Assembly (NCBI GenBank): GCA_903857255.1 | Contig: CAIODY010000118.1 | Span: 1 to 46,459, forward strand | Reading direction: 5' to 3' | Source of the DNA: an uncultured bacterium | GTDB taxonomy: Bacteria > Bacteroidota > Bacteroidia > Chitinophagales > CAIODY01 | Length of the DNA: 46,459 nt | Position numbers and translations under genes: made by a program | Shown: one piece after another, positions 26,692 through 34,757 of the stretch | Layout of the letters: every line of letters begins with the position of its first letter | How positions within the stretch are numbered: position 1 is the first letter of the stretch | The notes under the pieces: generated by a model | The model's input: the letters and a program-made list of their open reading frames with translations, nothing else | Told to the model about the DNA's origin: nothing | The model's database searches: none

Positions 26692-27858
26692 ATGAACAAA
26701 AAAATAATGCTACTCGGTAGCGGCGAATTAGGAAGAGAAGTAGTAATTGCCTTAAAACGGCTTGGGCAGTATGTTGTAGCCGTTGATAATTATGCCGATG
26801 CACCTGCTATGCAATTGGCAGATGAGTTTGAAGTGATAGATATGTTGGATGGAAATGCTTTAACTGCAATAGTTTCAAAGCACAAGCCCGATTTGATTGT
26901 GCCTGAAATTGAAGCTATCCGAACTGAAAAATTTTATGATTTTGAACAACAAAATATTCAAGTTGTACCAAGTGCAAAAGCTGCTAATTTTACGATGAAC
27001 AGAAAGTTGATTCGTGATTTAGCAGCAAAAGAATTGGGCTTGCGAACAGCTAACTATCAATATGCAACTACTTTGGAGGAATTTAAAAATGCAGTAAAAA
27101 ACATCGGAATCCCTTGCGTAGTAAAACCTTTGATGAGCAGCAGCGGAAAAGGTCAATCCGTTTTGCGTAATGAAAATGATATGCAAAAATCGTGGGATTA
27201 CGCTTGCAGCGGCAGTCGTGGCGATTTGATGGAAGTGATTGTAGAAGAATTTATTCCGTTTGAAACCGAAATTACTTTGCTCACCGTTACACAAAAAAAT
27301 AGCGCAACATTATTTTGTTCACCCATCGGTCATCGACAGGAACGTGGCGATTATCAAGAAAGTTGGCAGCCGTGTTTAATCAGCGAAAAAGATTTGAAAG
27401 AAGCGCAAACAATGGCAGCAAAAGTAACCGAAGCATTGACTGGTGCTGGCATTTGGGGCGTTGAATTTTTCTTAACAGACAAAGGCGTTTACTTCAGCGA
27501 ACTCTCTCCTCGACCACATGATACAGGTATGGTCACCTTAGCTGGTACGCAAAATTTGAATGAATTTGAATTGCATGCACGTGCTATTTTAGGATTGCCT
27601 ATTCCGCAAATCGAATTACTGAAAAGTGGCGTAAGCGCTGTGATTTTAGCCGATACGGAAAATAAAAATCAACCCACTTATTTTGGAATTGAACAAGCAT
27701 TAGAATTTGAAAAAAGCAATGTAAAAATTTTCCGAAAACCAACCACACGGCTCCATCGCCGAATGGGTGTGGCTTTGGTGTATGATGATTTGCAAAGCGA
27801 TATGAATAATTTACGCAAAAAAGCAAAAACAATTGCTGATTGTGTTAGCGTAAAATGA
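26692..27858 (+). CDS. purT: Formate-dependent phosphoribosylglycinamide formyltransferase
   Basis: 388 residues, ATP-grasp enzyme that makes formyl-GAR from GAR, formate and ATP in purine synthesis. [20 protein letters not shown] is the N-terminal dinucleotide-like fold; [18 protein letters not shown] is the ATP-grasp lysine and glycine loop; [17 protein letters not shown] carries the metal-binding Glu and the RPHDTGM signature that separates PurT from PurK. Full length. A short hypothetical follows after 22 nt but has its own promoter-like box. Confidence 0.95.
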   Translation: MNKKIMLLGSGELGREVVIALKRLGQYVVAVDNYADAPAMQLADEFEVIDMLDGNALTAIVSKHKPDLIVPEIEAIRTEKFYDFEQQNIQVVPSAKAANFTMNRKLIRDLAAKELGLRTANYQYATTLEEFKNAVKNIGIPCVVKPLMSSSGKGQSVLRNENDMQKSWDYACSGSRGDLMEVIVEEFIPFETEITLLTVTQKNSATLFCSPIGHRQERGDYQESWQPCLISEKDLKEAQTMAAKVTEALTGAGIWGVEFFLTDKGVYFSELSPRPHDTGMVTLAGTQNLNEFELHARAILGLPIPQIELLKSGVSAVILADTENKNQPTYFGIEQALEFEKSNVKIFRKPTTRLHRRMGVALVYDDLQSDMNNLRKKAKTIADCVSVK

Positions 27859-27867
27859 TTCGTTTTT

Positions 27868-27875
27868 TATTTTTG
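27868..27875 (+). promoter_or_regulatory. -7 box immediately before a start codon
   Basis: TATTTTTG matches TAnnTTTG and ends 5 nt before the ATG at 27881. If used, transcription would begin at or next to the start codon. Confidence 0.45.
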
Positions 27876-27880
27876 CCGCA

Positions 27881-28285
27881 ATGAAATTATCTGAATTAAT
27901 TAATGAAGCCACTGATGTGGAAATTGCAGTAGTGCCTGAAAGCAATATTGATGGCTCTGTTTCGTGGTTTGTGTATATTATAAATATTGGCGAACAAATC
28001 ATTACCAATGTCATCATTCAATCGAGTGGCGAAGGTGAAATTGACGCCTGGCCCGTAAAATCTAGTGTTTTAAAACATTTTATGGATGAAATATTGCCAG
28101 GCAATTTTGCAAAAGTAGAAATGCTGATTGAAGATGTTTTTATTTTGAAAAATAATTATTGGGTAAGTTTTTATAAAGACGCAATTATTTTCGACAAACA
28201 ATTTTTCTTTGCGCCCAATTCTATTGCAGTAGAAAAATGTGTTGAAATTCCGTCGTTAAATTTGAAAGGGATATTTGCTAAATAA
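27881..28285 (+). CDS. Conserved hypothetical protein
   Basis: 134 residues, no signal peptide or membrane helix. It is beta-rich with alternating strands (WFVYIINIGEQIITNVIIQSSG, VEMLIEDVFILKNNYWVSFYKDAIIFDKQFFF). I do not recognise the family with certainty, though proteins of this type are seen in Chitinophagaceae. Its promoter lies right at the start codon. It is followed by the separate fbaB promoter. Confidence 0.6.
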   Translation: MKLSELINEATDVEIAVVPESNIDGSVSWFVYIINIGEQIITNVIIQSSGEGEIDAWPVKSSVLKHFMDEILPGNFAKVEMLIEDVFILKNNYWVSFYKDAIIFDKQFFFAPNSIAVEKCVEIPSLNLKGIFAK

Positions 28286-28347
28286 AATCAGAATACATTG
28301 AGAAATTGAGTTGCCTCAATCTGTTTATCATCTTCACTATTTTTTTT

Positions 28348-28355
28348 TACTTTTG
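28348..28355 (+). promoter_or_regulatory. -7 box upstream of the aldolase gene
   Basis: TACTTTTG is an exact TAnnTTTG match, 23 nt before the ATG at 28379. Confidence 0.5.
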
Positions 28356-28378
28356 CGCCTCATTTAAAATTCAATCGC

Positions 28379-29437
28379 ATGTCATTTAGCAACATTCAAA
28401 GCATTTTGGGCAATCAAGCCGATTATTTATTAAGCTACAAAACTGATAAAATTAAGAAAGAACAAATTCATCACACAGGCGCAGATGTGATTGACAGAAT
28501 TTTTTCTTTAACAGATAGGAATATTCCAACGTTAAGAAGTTTGCAATCGATTTATGGTCATGGTCGCTTGGCTAACACTGGCTTTATGTCCATCTTGCCT
28601 GTTGACCAAGGCATAGAACACAGTGCTGGTGCATCTTTTGCACCTAATCCAATTTATTTCGACCCTGAAAATATTGTGAAGTTGGCTGTGGAAGGCGGTT
28701 GCAGCGCAGTGGCAACTACTTATGGTGTGTTAGGAATGGTGGCAAGAAAATATGCCCACAAAATTCCGTTCGTAGTAAAAATTAATCACAATGAGTTTTT
28801 GACTTACCCAAATAAGTACGACCAAATTATGTTTGGTACTATTAAAGAAGCTTGGAACATGGGCGCAGCGGCGGTTGGCGCAACTATTTATTTTGGTAGC
28901 GAAGAAAGCAGCCGACAAATTGTTGAAGTAGCAAAAGCATTTGAATACGCTCATCAATTAGGCATGGCAACAATTTTGTGGTGTTACATTCGGAACAATG
29001 GATTTAAAAAAGATGGCGTTGATTACCATGCTTCGGCTGATTTAACTGGTCAAGCCAATCATTTGGGTGTTACCATTCAAACAGATATTATCAAGCAAAA
29101 ATTGCCAACCAATAATGGTGGTTATACAGCAATAAATTTTGGAAAAACTTCTCCAAAAGTTTATACAGAATTAAGCAGCGACCATCCAATTGATTTGTGC
29201 AGATACCAAGTTGCAAATTGCTACATGGGCAGAATTGGTTTGATTAACAGCGGCGGCGAAAGCAAAGGTGCAACTGATTTACAAGAAGCTGTGGCAACGG
29301 CTGTTATCAACAAACGAGCAGGTGGTGTGGGTTTAATCAGCGGACGTAAAGCATTTCAAAAGCCGATGAATGAAGGCATTCAATTATTGAATTCAATTCA
29401 AGATGTTTATTTGGCTAAAGAAATTGATTTAGCATAA
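28379..29437 (+). CDS. fbaB: Class I fructose-bisphosphate aldolase (FbaB/DhnA type)
   Basis: 352 residues. The signatures [44 protein letters not shown] and [16 protein letters not shown] match the archaeal/bacterial type class I aldolase, a Schiff-base TIM barrel that does not need metal, catalysing fructose-1,6-bisphosphate cleavage in glycolysis and gluconeogenesis. I did not assign the Schiff-base lysine. It is monocistronic between its own promoter and a strong terminator. Confidence 0.93.
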   Translation: MSFSNIQSILGNQADYLLSYKTDKIKKEQIHHTGADVIDRIFSLTDRNIPTLRSLQSIYGHGRLANTGFMSILPVDQGIEHSAGASFAPNPIYFDPENIVKLAVEGGCSAVATTYGVLGMVARKYAHKIPFVVKINHNEFLTYPNKYDQIMFGTIKEAWNMGAAAVGATIYFGSEESSRQIVEVAKAFEYAHQLGMATILWCYIRNNGFKKDGVDYHASADLTGQANHLGVTIQTDIIKQKLPTNNGGYTAINFGKTSPKVYTELSSDHPIDLCRYQVANCYMGRIGLINSGGESKGATDLQEAVATAVINKRAGGVGLISGRKAFQKPMNEGIQLLNSIQDVYLAKEIDLA

Positions 29438-29460
29438 ATCAAAAATGGAAATCAAAATAA

Positions 29461-29494
29461 ATCCCGACTGAATAATTTCAGTCGGGATTTTTTT
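29461..29494. terminator. Terminator between the aldolase and AraC-like genes
   Basis: A 12-bp perfect stem (ATCCCGACTGAA with TTCAGTCGGGAT) around a 4-nt loop, then seven T, ends the aldolase transcript. On the other strand the T-run is interrupted, but it may also serve the AraC-like gene, whose stop is at its edge. Confidence 0.93.
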
Positions 29495-30327
29495 TATGCT
29501 AATGAATAAGCACTTTTTATGAGTTCTGGCGAGCATTTGAATAAATATTTATCAGGCTGCAAACCATTTATTTTCTTGAACAATTGCTTCCATTCAATCA
29601 AGCTATAATTTAATTTTTGTGCAACCGCATTCATCGATTGTTTTTTTGAAAGCATCAATCTTACCGATTGACGGATAGCTCTGATTTGAATGATTGCCTC
29701 TGGATTTACATTAAAAGATTTAACAGTTGACTCTTCCAAATCAGCGTACGATTCATTCATCATGTCGGCATAAAAAACAACATCATGCTTCATTTCAAAA
29801 TAACTTTCTACTAAAGTTAAAAATGAACTCAATCGTTGTTTATCAGCCACAGTCATGGTGGGTGGCAATATTTCTTTCAATAATAAATTTTGAAATAGCG
29901 ATAAACAAGCATTAAAATATTCTGATGCTTGCAACGATTGTTTAGCACGATGCGGATTTTCAAAATAGCGATTAAGCATATCCACTCGTGCATACAATTC
30001 TAAATGTGTCATGCTATCAAAACTCAATACAGAATTGGGTTTGCAGCACGATAAATAAAATTGTACAACAGATGAAATTGCACCAGGAATTGGTGAAAAT
30101 TCATAAGAATTCACTTTGCAAACATCTTGCGAAATAACGCCCATGTAAACGCCTTTGGGGACTAAATAAACGCCAGGTTGTTTTACTTCAATCATGTTGC
30201 CATCCCAATAAATATAAGATGACTCGGATTGAATGTGAATAAGTCGCCAGTGGTCACTGACGTCAAACGGAATGGCAATCTTGTTGCCAATTCGGTTGAA
30301 TTGATTGGTTGTAAATAAAATGTTCAT
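29494..30327 (-). CDS. AraC-like transcriptional regulator (divergent)
   Basis: 277 residues. The N-terminal half is a beta-rich cupin-like region (SSYIYWDGNMIEVKQPGVYLVPKG). The last 60 or so residues look like an AraC-type double helix-turn-helix: IRAIRQSVRLMLSKKQSMNAVAQKLNYSLIEWKQLFKKINGLQPDKYL. The usual second-helix signature is weakened, so this is a divergent member or a related DNA-binding protein. It diverges from the APC permease gene after 150 nt and may control it; that is an inference from position only. Confidence 0.55.
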   Translation of the reverse strand: MNILFTTNQFNRIGNKIAIPFDVSDHWRLIHIQSESSYIYWDGNMIEVKQPGVYLVPKGVYMGVISQDVCKVNSYEFSPIPGAISSVVQFYLSCCKPNSVLSFDSMTHLELYARVDMLNRYFENPHRAKQSLQASEYFNACLSLFQNLLLKEILPPTMTVADKQRLSSFLTLVESYFEMKHDVVFYADMMNESYADLEESTVKSFNVNPEAIIQIRAIRQSVRLMLSKKQSMNAVAQKLNYSLIEWKQLFKKINGLQPDKYLFKCSPELIKSAYSLA

Positions 30328-30477
30328 AGGGTGAAATAGTATTTATGAATAATGAACAAAGGGAGTTTATCCACAATTCATTGTGCAAAATTATGACAAA
30401 TTTTTAATTTTCCACAATCCAAAAGCATTTTTTTTAAATTCGATGGAAGATTGTACATTCGCAGTCATTTTTAAAAA

Positions 30478-31845
30478 GTGAGTTCAGAAAAATCCACAAA
30501 ACTTATTGGGTTAAACACCGCCACATTTTTGGTCATTGCCAACATGATTGGCACTGGCGTTTTCACCAGTTTGTTTTTTCAAGTTGGTGCAATCCATTCA
30601 GGATTTGCTTTGTTGATGTTGTGGATTTTTGGTGGATTGGCGGCACTTTGCGGTTCATTGGTATATAGCGAATTAGCAACAAAATTTCCACGAAGTGGTG
30701 GTGAATACAATCTGCTATCAGAAATTTATCACCCAGCTATTGGTTTTGTGAGTGGTTGGATTTCAATCACAGTCGGCTTTGCAGCGCCTGTTGCTGTTAA
30801 TTCGATGATATTGGGTGAATATGTACATGGTGTATTACCTGAAATAAATCCGTTGAAAGTTGGGATTGTGGTAGTGATTGTAATTTCAATTATTCATTCA
30901 GTTAGTGTAAAATTTGGAAGTCAGTTTCAAAACTTTTTTACCATCTTAAAATTGATTTTGATTTTCATTTTAATTGCTGGAGGTTTTATCATGGGCAATA
31001 AAGAACATTACCCGATAAATTTTAGTGGCGATGCCTTGAAAGATATGCTGAGTACGCCTTACGCCATTTCTTTGATTTTTGTTTCGTATGCTTTTTCGGG
31101 TTGGAATGCTGCCGCATATTTTGCCAGCGAAATAAAAAATCCGCAACGAAATATTCCACGAGCAATGGTTTTCGGCACTTTAATTGTAACCGTTTTATAC
31201 TTTTTATTGAACTACACATTCTTGCAAAATATTCCTTTCACAGAAATTGGAAAACCTGCCAATGCTGATACAGGGCTGATTGCAGCCATTAATATCTTTG
31301 GCAAAAAAATGGGAACGATTTACGGCATGTTCTTTAGTTTGGCTTTGGTTGCATCTATTAGTTCGATGATTTTTGCTGGACCACGAGTTACACAAGTGAT
31401 GGGTGAAGACTATAAATTCTTTTCCTTCGCAGCCATCAAAAACAATGCTGGTGCGCCTTACGTGGCTACGCTAGTACAAATGACGATTGCACTTTTATTG
31501 ATGCTCACTTCCTCTTACGGTGATATTTTTACTTACATCGGTTTCACTTTAAGTTTGATAACATTGCTCACCGTTTTTGGAATTTTCGTGATTAGAAGAA
31601 GAAAATTAAACGAAACTAATAATTATAAAACGTGGGGTTATCCAGTTGTGCCAATTGTTTTTATTGCATTGGCTTTATGGATGATTTATTTCACCATCAT
31701 TGGTAATCCAAAAGTAAGTTTGATTGGCTTTGCAACAGCATTATCAGGTTTGGTTTTCTATTATTTTTCACCCAAGAAAAAAACTTTTTCTTCCGTAAAA
31801 AAAGAAGATGAACCAACTGAAGAACGTAATTTTGACCGCTTATAA
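30478..31845 (+). CDS. APC-family amino acid permease
   Basis: 455 residues, about 12 transmembrane helices. TATFLVIANMIGTGVFTSL carries the unwound helix-1 GTG motif of amino acid-polyamine-organocation transporters. The second conserved region is FVSYAFSGWNAAAYFASEIKNP, and the charged C-tail is cytosolic. It imports an amino acid or related compound; the substrate is not predictable here. The start is GTG at 30478, with a TACATTCG near-match to the -7 box 16 nt upstream. A lipoprotein follows after 30 nt, probably in the same transcript. Confidence 0.9.
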   Translation: MSSEKSTKLIGLNTATFLVIANMIGTGVFTSLFFQVGAIHSGFALLMLWIFGGLAALCGSLVYSELATKFPRSGGEYNLLSEIYHPAIGFVSGWISITVGFAAPVAVNSMILGEYVHGVLPEINPLKVGIVVVIVISIIHSVSVKFGSQFQNFFTILKLILIFILIAGGFIMGNKEHYPINFSGDALKDMLSTPYAISLIFVSYAFSGWNAAAYFASEIKNPQRNIPRAMVFGTLIVTVLYFLLNYTFLQNIPFTEIGKPANADTGLIAAINIFGKKMGTIYGMFFSLALVASISSMIFAGPRVTQVMGEDYKFFSFAAIKNNAGAPYVATLVQMTIALLLMLTSSYGDIFTYIGFTLSLITLLTVFGIFVIRRRKLNETNNYKTWGYPVVPIVFIALALWMIYFTIIGNPKVSLIGFATALSGLVFYYFSPKKKTFSSVKKEDEPTEERNFDRL

Positions 31846-31875
31846 TTTCTAAAAATAAACACTCAATCAATAAAA

Positions 31876-33042
31876 ATGAAAATGATTTTCAACTTGCTTA
31901 TCGGCATCAGTTTCACCAGTTTGGTGGCTTGCAACAATCACAAGACAGATACAGTTGCTGTGAAAAAAGACACAGCTTATGTTTTTAAAGACAATGCCTA
32001 CAACGAGGCTGCACGATACATTGCAGGGATGCCGCAATTAGAAAAAAATGATTTTGAAACTTTAGAATCGAGAAATGTTTGGGTAAATTATTCAAAGCAT
32101 GTTGATTCGGTTTGGATAATGTACGATACCAAAAGATTGAGTGTAATGCAAAAATGGTACGATGAACAATTTGGAAAATATCGCAAGCAAGAAGCCAATG
32201 TTTTCTATCCTTTCAGCGGACCAGATTGGTTGAATATTTATGAAATTTATCCGAATGGCAACAAATATGTGTTGGCTGGCTTAGAATTAGTGGGCAACGA
32301 AATTCATCCAAAAGAAATGAATGAAAAAGATTTGAATCGTGGATTTACTGAATTAAACAAAGGCTTGAAAACCTTGATTGAACGGGGTTATTTCATCACC
32401 AGTTATATGGGACATGATTTTTACGCTTCTAAATTTACAGGTGTTTTACCGGTGATTTATTTTTTCTTGGCTCGTACAAATTGCAATATTGTTGACCAAC
32501 AATTTATTGGTTTAGATAAAACTGGCGCAGAGCATGTGATTGCAACAGGCATGAAAGATGAATCGAACAAAGACTACACTCGTGGAGTGAAAATTACTTT
32601 TGTAAATCCATCAACAAAAAAATTAGCAATGCTTTATTATTTCAGCGGCGATGTGGAAGACAAAGCCATTGCAGCAGGAAACACAGGCTATGTAAATTTT
32701 GTAAAAAAGAATTTTGAACATACGCAAACATTCATCAAAGCAGCTTCGTATTTGATGCACACACCAACTTTTAGCACTATGAAAAATTTGGTGTTGGATA
32801 AAAGTACTATCATTTTAAATGATGACAGCGGCTTGCCTTTGAATGCAGTAAATGATGGCAAATGGAATTTAACTTACTACGGCGCATTCACTGGTGCAAC
32901 CCGTGATTTTCCTTACATCCACGAAAAAGACAGATTGACTTACTATCAAAATAATGCAAAAACAATTGCGCCAATTCCTTTTGGGACAGGTTATAAATGG
33001 AAATTGAACGAAAGCAATTTGTTGTTTTGTGTGAAGAAATAA
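31876..33042 (+). CDS. Large lipoprotein of unknown function
   Basis: 388 residues. The lipoprotein signal ends TSLVACNNHK (Cys at about residue 19). The rest has no recognised domain; conserved-looking segments include NVFYPFSGPDWLNIYEIYPNGNKYVL, GYFITSYMGHDFYASKFTGVLPVIYFFLART and TFSTMKNLVLDKSTIILNDDSGLPL. It is exported and lipid-anchored, probably facing the periplasm or surface. Its tie to the upstream permease is only by proximity and shared strand. Confidence 0.65.
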   Translation: MKMIFNLLIGISFTSLVACNNHKTDTVAVKKDTAYVFKDNAYNEAARYIAGMPQLEKNDFETLESRNVWVNYSKHVDSVWIMYDTKRLSVMQKWYDEQFGKYRKQEANVFYPFSGPDWLNIYEIYPNGNKYVLAGLELVGNEIHPKEMNEKDLNRGFTELNKGLKTLIERGYFITSYMGHDFYASKFTGVLPVIYFFLARTNCNIVDQQFIGLDKTGAEHVIATGMKDESNKDYTRGVKITFVNPSTKKLAMLYYFSGDVEDKAIAAGNTGYVNFVKKNFEHTQTFIKAASYLMHTPTFSTMKNLVLDKSTIILNDDSGLPLNAVNDGKWNLTYYGAFTGATRDFPYIHEKDRLTYYQNNAKTIAPIPFGTGYKWKLNESNLLFCVKK

Positions 33043-33067
33043 ATTGTCGAATCATAAAATCAACAAT

Positions 33068-33099
33068 AAAAAAAGGGAAGCAATAACTTCCCTTTTTTT
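33068..33099. terminator. Bidirectional terminator between convergent genes
   Basis: GGGAAG pairs with CTTCCC around a 6-nt loop, flanked by seven A and seven T. It closes the lipoprotein transcript and the algH operon from the other side. Confidence 0.9.
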
Positions 33100-33120
33100 A
33101 TGCAACTATTTATTCTGAAC

Positions 33121-33675
33121 TTAATTCAAACTTGGATGAATGGGATAGTTGCTCATTTGTGCAAAGTCCCCACCCATGCAGATTAGCGACTGTCGCCAAA
33201 TGTTTTCTTCTTTTTCTACAAACATTAAATGTTTGCTCGAATCGCCAACAATCCAAGTAGATTCTTTCATTTCGTTCTGCAATTGTTTGCCTTCCCAACC
33301 GCTATAACCCAAAAAGAATTTGATGCCATTTAAATCAATCAAATTTTCTTCCAACAAAATTTTTGCTGTGTTAAAATCGCCACCCCAAAAAATGCCATCA
33401 GCCACTTCCAATCCACCCGAAATTTGATTGGGCAATGTGTGTAAAAAGTGAAGCCTATCAGGATGTACAGGTCCGCCGTAATAAACTGGAATGTGGGTGC
33501 CTTTTAATGCTGGAAAAAAATCTTCCAACTTATCGGGCAACGAACGATTAATCATAAAACCAACCGTGCCCAAATCATTTTCATGTTCGCAAACAAACAC
33601 CACACTTCGGCTAAAATAATTATCCAGCAAAAACGGGTCGGCGATTAAAAATTTTCCTTTCTCGGGTAAAATCAT
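33121..33675 (-). CDS. YqgE/AlgH family protein
   Basis: 184 residues from the ATG at 33675 (a TTG at 33690 is also possible, but MILPEKGKFLIADPFLLDN matches the family's usual first residues). FSRSVVFVCEHENDLGTVGFMINR, YYGGPVHPDRLHFLHT and FFLGYSGWEGKQLQNEM are the conserved blocks. Function uncertain. It is the last gene of a four-gene minus-strand operon with gaps of 6-23 nt, followed by a terminator. Confidence 0.9.
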   Translation of the reverse strand: MILPEKGKFLIADPFLLDNYFSRSVVFVCEHENDLGTVGFMINRSLPDKLEDFFPALKGTHIPVYYGGPVHPDRLHFLHTLPNQISGGLEVADGIFWGGDFNTAKILLEENLIDLNGIKFFLGYSGWEGKQLQNEMKESTWIVGDSSKHLMFVEKEENIWRQSLICMGGDFAQMSNYPIHPSLN

Positions 33676-33698
33676 AAAAGCAATTTTCAAAAATTATT

Positions 33699-33923
33699 TT
33701 AAGGTTTCCAATTTATTTTATCCACTAATTTTCGGGCATTGGGTACAATTATCAAAGCCACACAATAAGCCACAGGGAAAGCTACAACCCAAGATTGAAG
33801 CCAGTTTACAATAGTTTGAAAATGAAAACCAGAATGCATTAAATTAAAAACAAGCGTCATTGTTCCACTCAAAGGAATGGAGATAAACAAAATCAAAACG
33901 TAGTGGTAATATTTTCTGTTCAC
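33699..33923 (-). CDS. DUF2798 small membrane protein
   Basis: 74 residues with two transmembrane helices (about 8-30 and 43-62). The LILFISIPLSGTMTLVFNLMH and VVAFPVAYCVALIIVP segments match DUF2798 proteins, of unknown function at the inner membrane. The start is GTG at 33923. It is 8 nt downstream of the DUF952 gene. Confidence 0.75.
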   Translation of the reverse strand: MNRKYYHYVLILFISIPLSGTMTLVFNLMHSGFHFQTIVNWLQSWVVAFPVAYCVALIIVPNARKLVDKINWKP

Positions 33924-33931
33924 GATTTTTT

Positions 33932-34288
33932 TTAGATTTTAAATTTTGTTTTTTCTGCCCACAAAAATTTTCTATTTTCATTTTTTACCAAATCAATCTG
34001 CAAAATATTTTCCTTTTCAATCACCCCAAAAATGTGAGGAAAATAATCATTCACCGAGTTGGCAAACTCAAATTTAATTTTCGATTTCATTGCATTTGCA
34101 TCTAAATGCAAAATCAAAATTTCTTTTTCGGCAGCATAATATCTTTTTGCTGTAGCCTCCAATTGTGCGCTGGTACTGGTATGTATAAAACCTTCGGATT
34201 TTAACGAAGCAGTTTCAAAATAATTTTCGTTGGCAAATTGTTGCCAAACTCCTATTGTAGTGATATGAAAAATGATGGGTTGAAACAA
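33932..34288 (-). CDS. DUF952 family protein
   Basis: 118 residues, cytosolic. IIFHITTIGVWQQFA, ASLKSEGFIHTSTSAQLEATAKRYY and FPHIFGVIEKENILQI match the DUF952 fold (relatives of glutathione-dependent or ADP-ribosyl-type folds have been suggested; function unknown). The start is TTG at 34288; there is no earlier usable ATG before the response-regulator stop 6 nt away. Confidence 0.85.
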   Translation of the reverse strand: MFQPIIFHITTIGVWQQFANENYFETASLKSEGFIHTSTSAQLEATAKRYYAAEKEILILHLDANAMKSKIKFEFANSVNDYFPHIFGVIEKENILQIDLVKNENRKFLWAEKTKFKI

Positions 34289-34294
34289 GACTGA

Positions 34295-34681
34295 TTAATG
34301 AATTTTTCCGTCGTGAATTAATTGACGAACAGCGTTGATAACATTTTTAAAAGCCTCTTCATCTTTGTTGAAATAGCGATAAACTCCGTCTTTCACGATG
34401 CTCAACATCAATCCATAATGTTCTTGTCCGCTCAAAAAAATCACTGGCACATGCGGATTTAGTTTTTTCATTTCTTTGAAAATCGAGTAACCATCTTTTG
34501 CTAAATTATGTTCGCCCGACAAATGATAATCCAAAATTACTACATCAGGATTGGCATAAATTTGTTTTATAAAATCTTCGCCGTTGTTGAATGATACTAC
34601 GTTTGAAGGGAAATTATTTTCCAATTCATCTTTCAACATCGTTGAAAACATCGCATCATCATCTACAATAAAAATTTTCAT
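34295..34681 (-). CDS. Stand-alone response regulator receiver protein
   Basis: 128 residues, a single receiver domain with no output domain. The acidic pocket D7-D9 and phosphoacceptor D51 (in VVILDYHLSG) are present; the SG in VIFLSGQEHYG and K in YRYFNKDEEAF fill the Thr/Ser and Lys positions. CheY-like, probably relaying to a partner by contact. It is the first gene of an operon with DUF952, DUF2798 and AlgH/YqgE genes; no histidine kinase is nearby. Confidence 0.9.
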   Translation of the reverse strand: MKIFIVDDDAMFSTMLKDELENNFPSNVVSFNNGEDFIKQIYANPDVVILDYHLSGEHNLAKDGYSIFKEMKKLNPHVPVIFLSGQEHYGLMLSIVKDGVYRYFNKDEEAFKNVINAVRQLIHDGKIH

Positions 34682-34743
34682 GGCATAATATTTTGTGGCT
34701 TAAAAGTAAGTGGTTGAATTCAATTCTGAAAATAAATTTCAGT

Positions 34744-34751
34744 TACATTTG
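34744..34751 (+). promoter_or_regulatory. -7 box immediately before waaA
   Basis: TACATTTG is an exact TAnnTTTG match, ending 6 nt before the ATG at 34758. Transcription would start close to the first codon. Confidence 0.5.
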
Positions 34752-34757
34752 TGAGCG

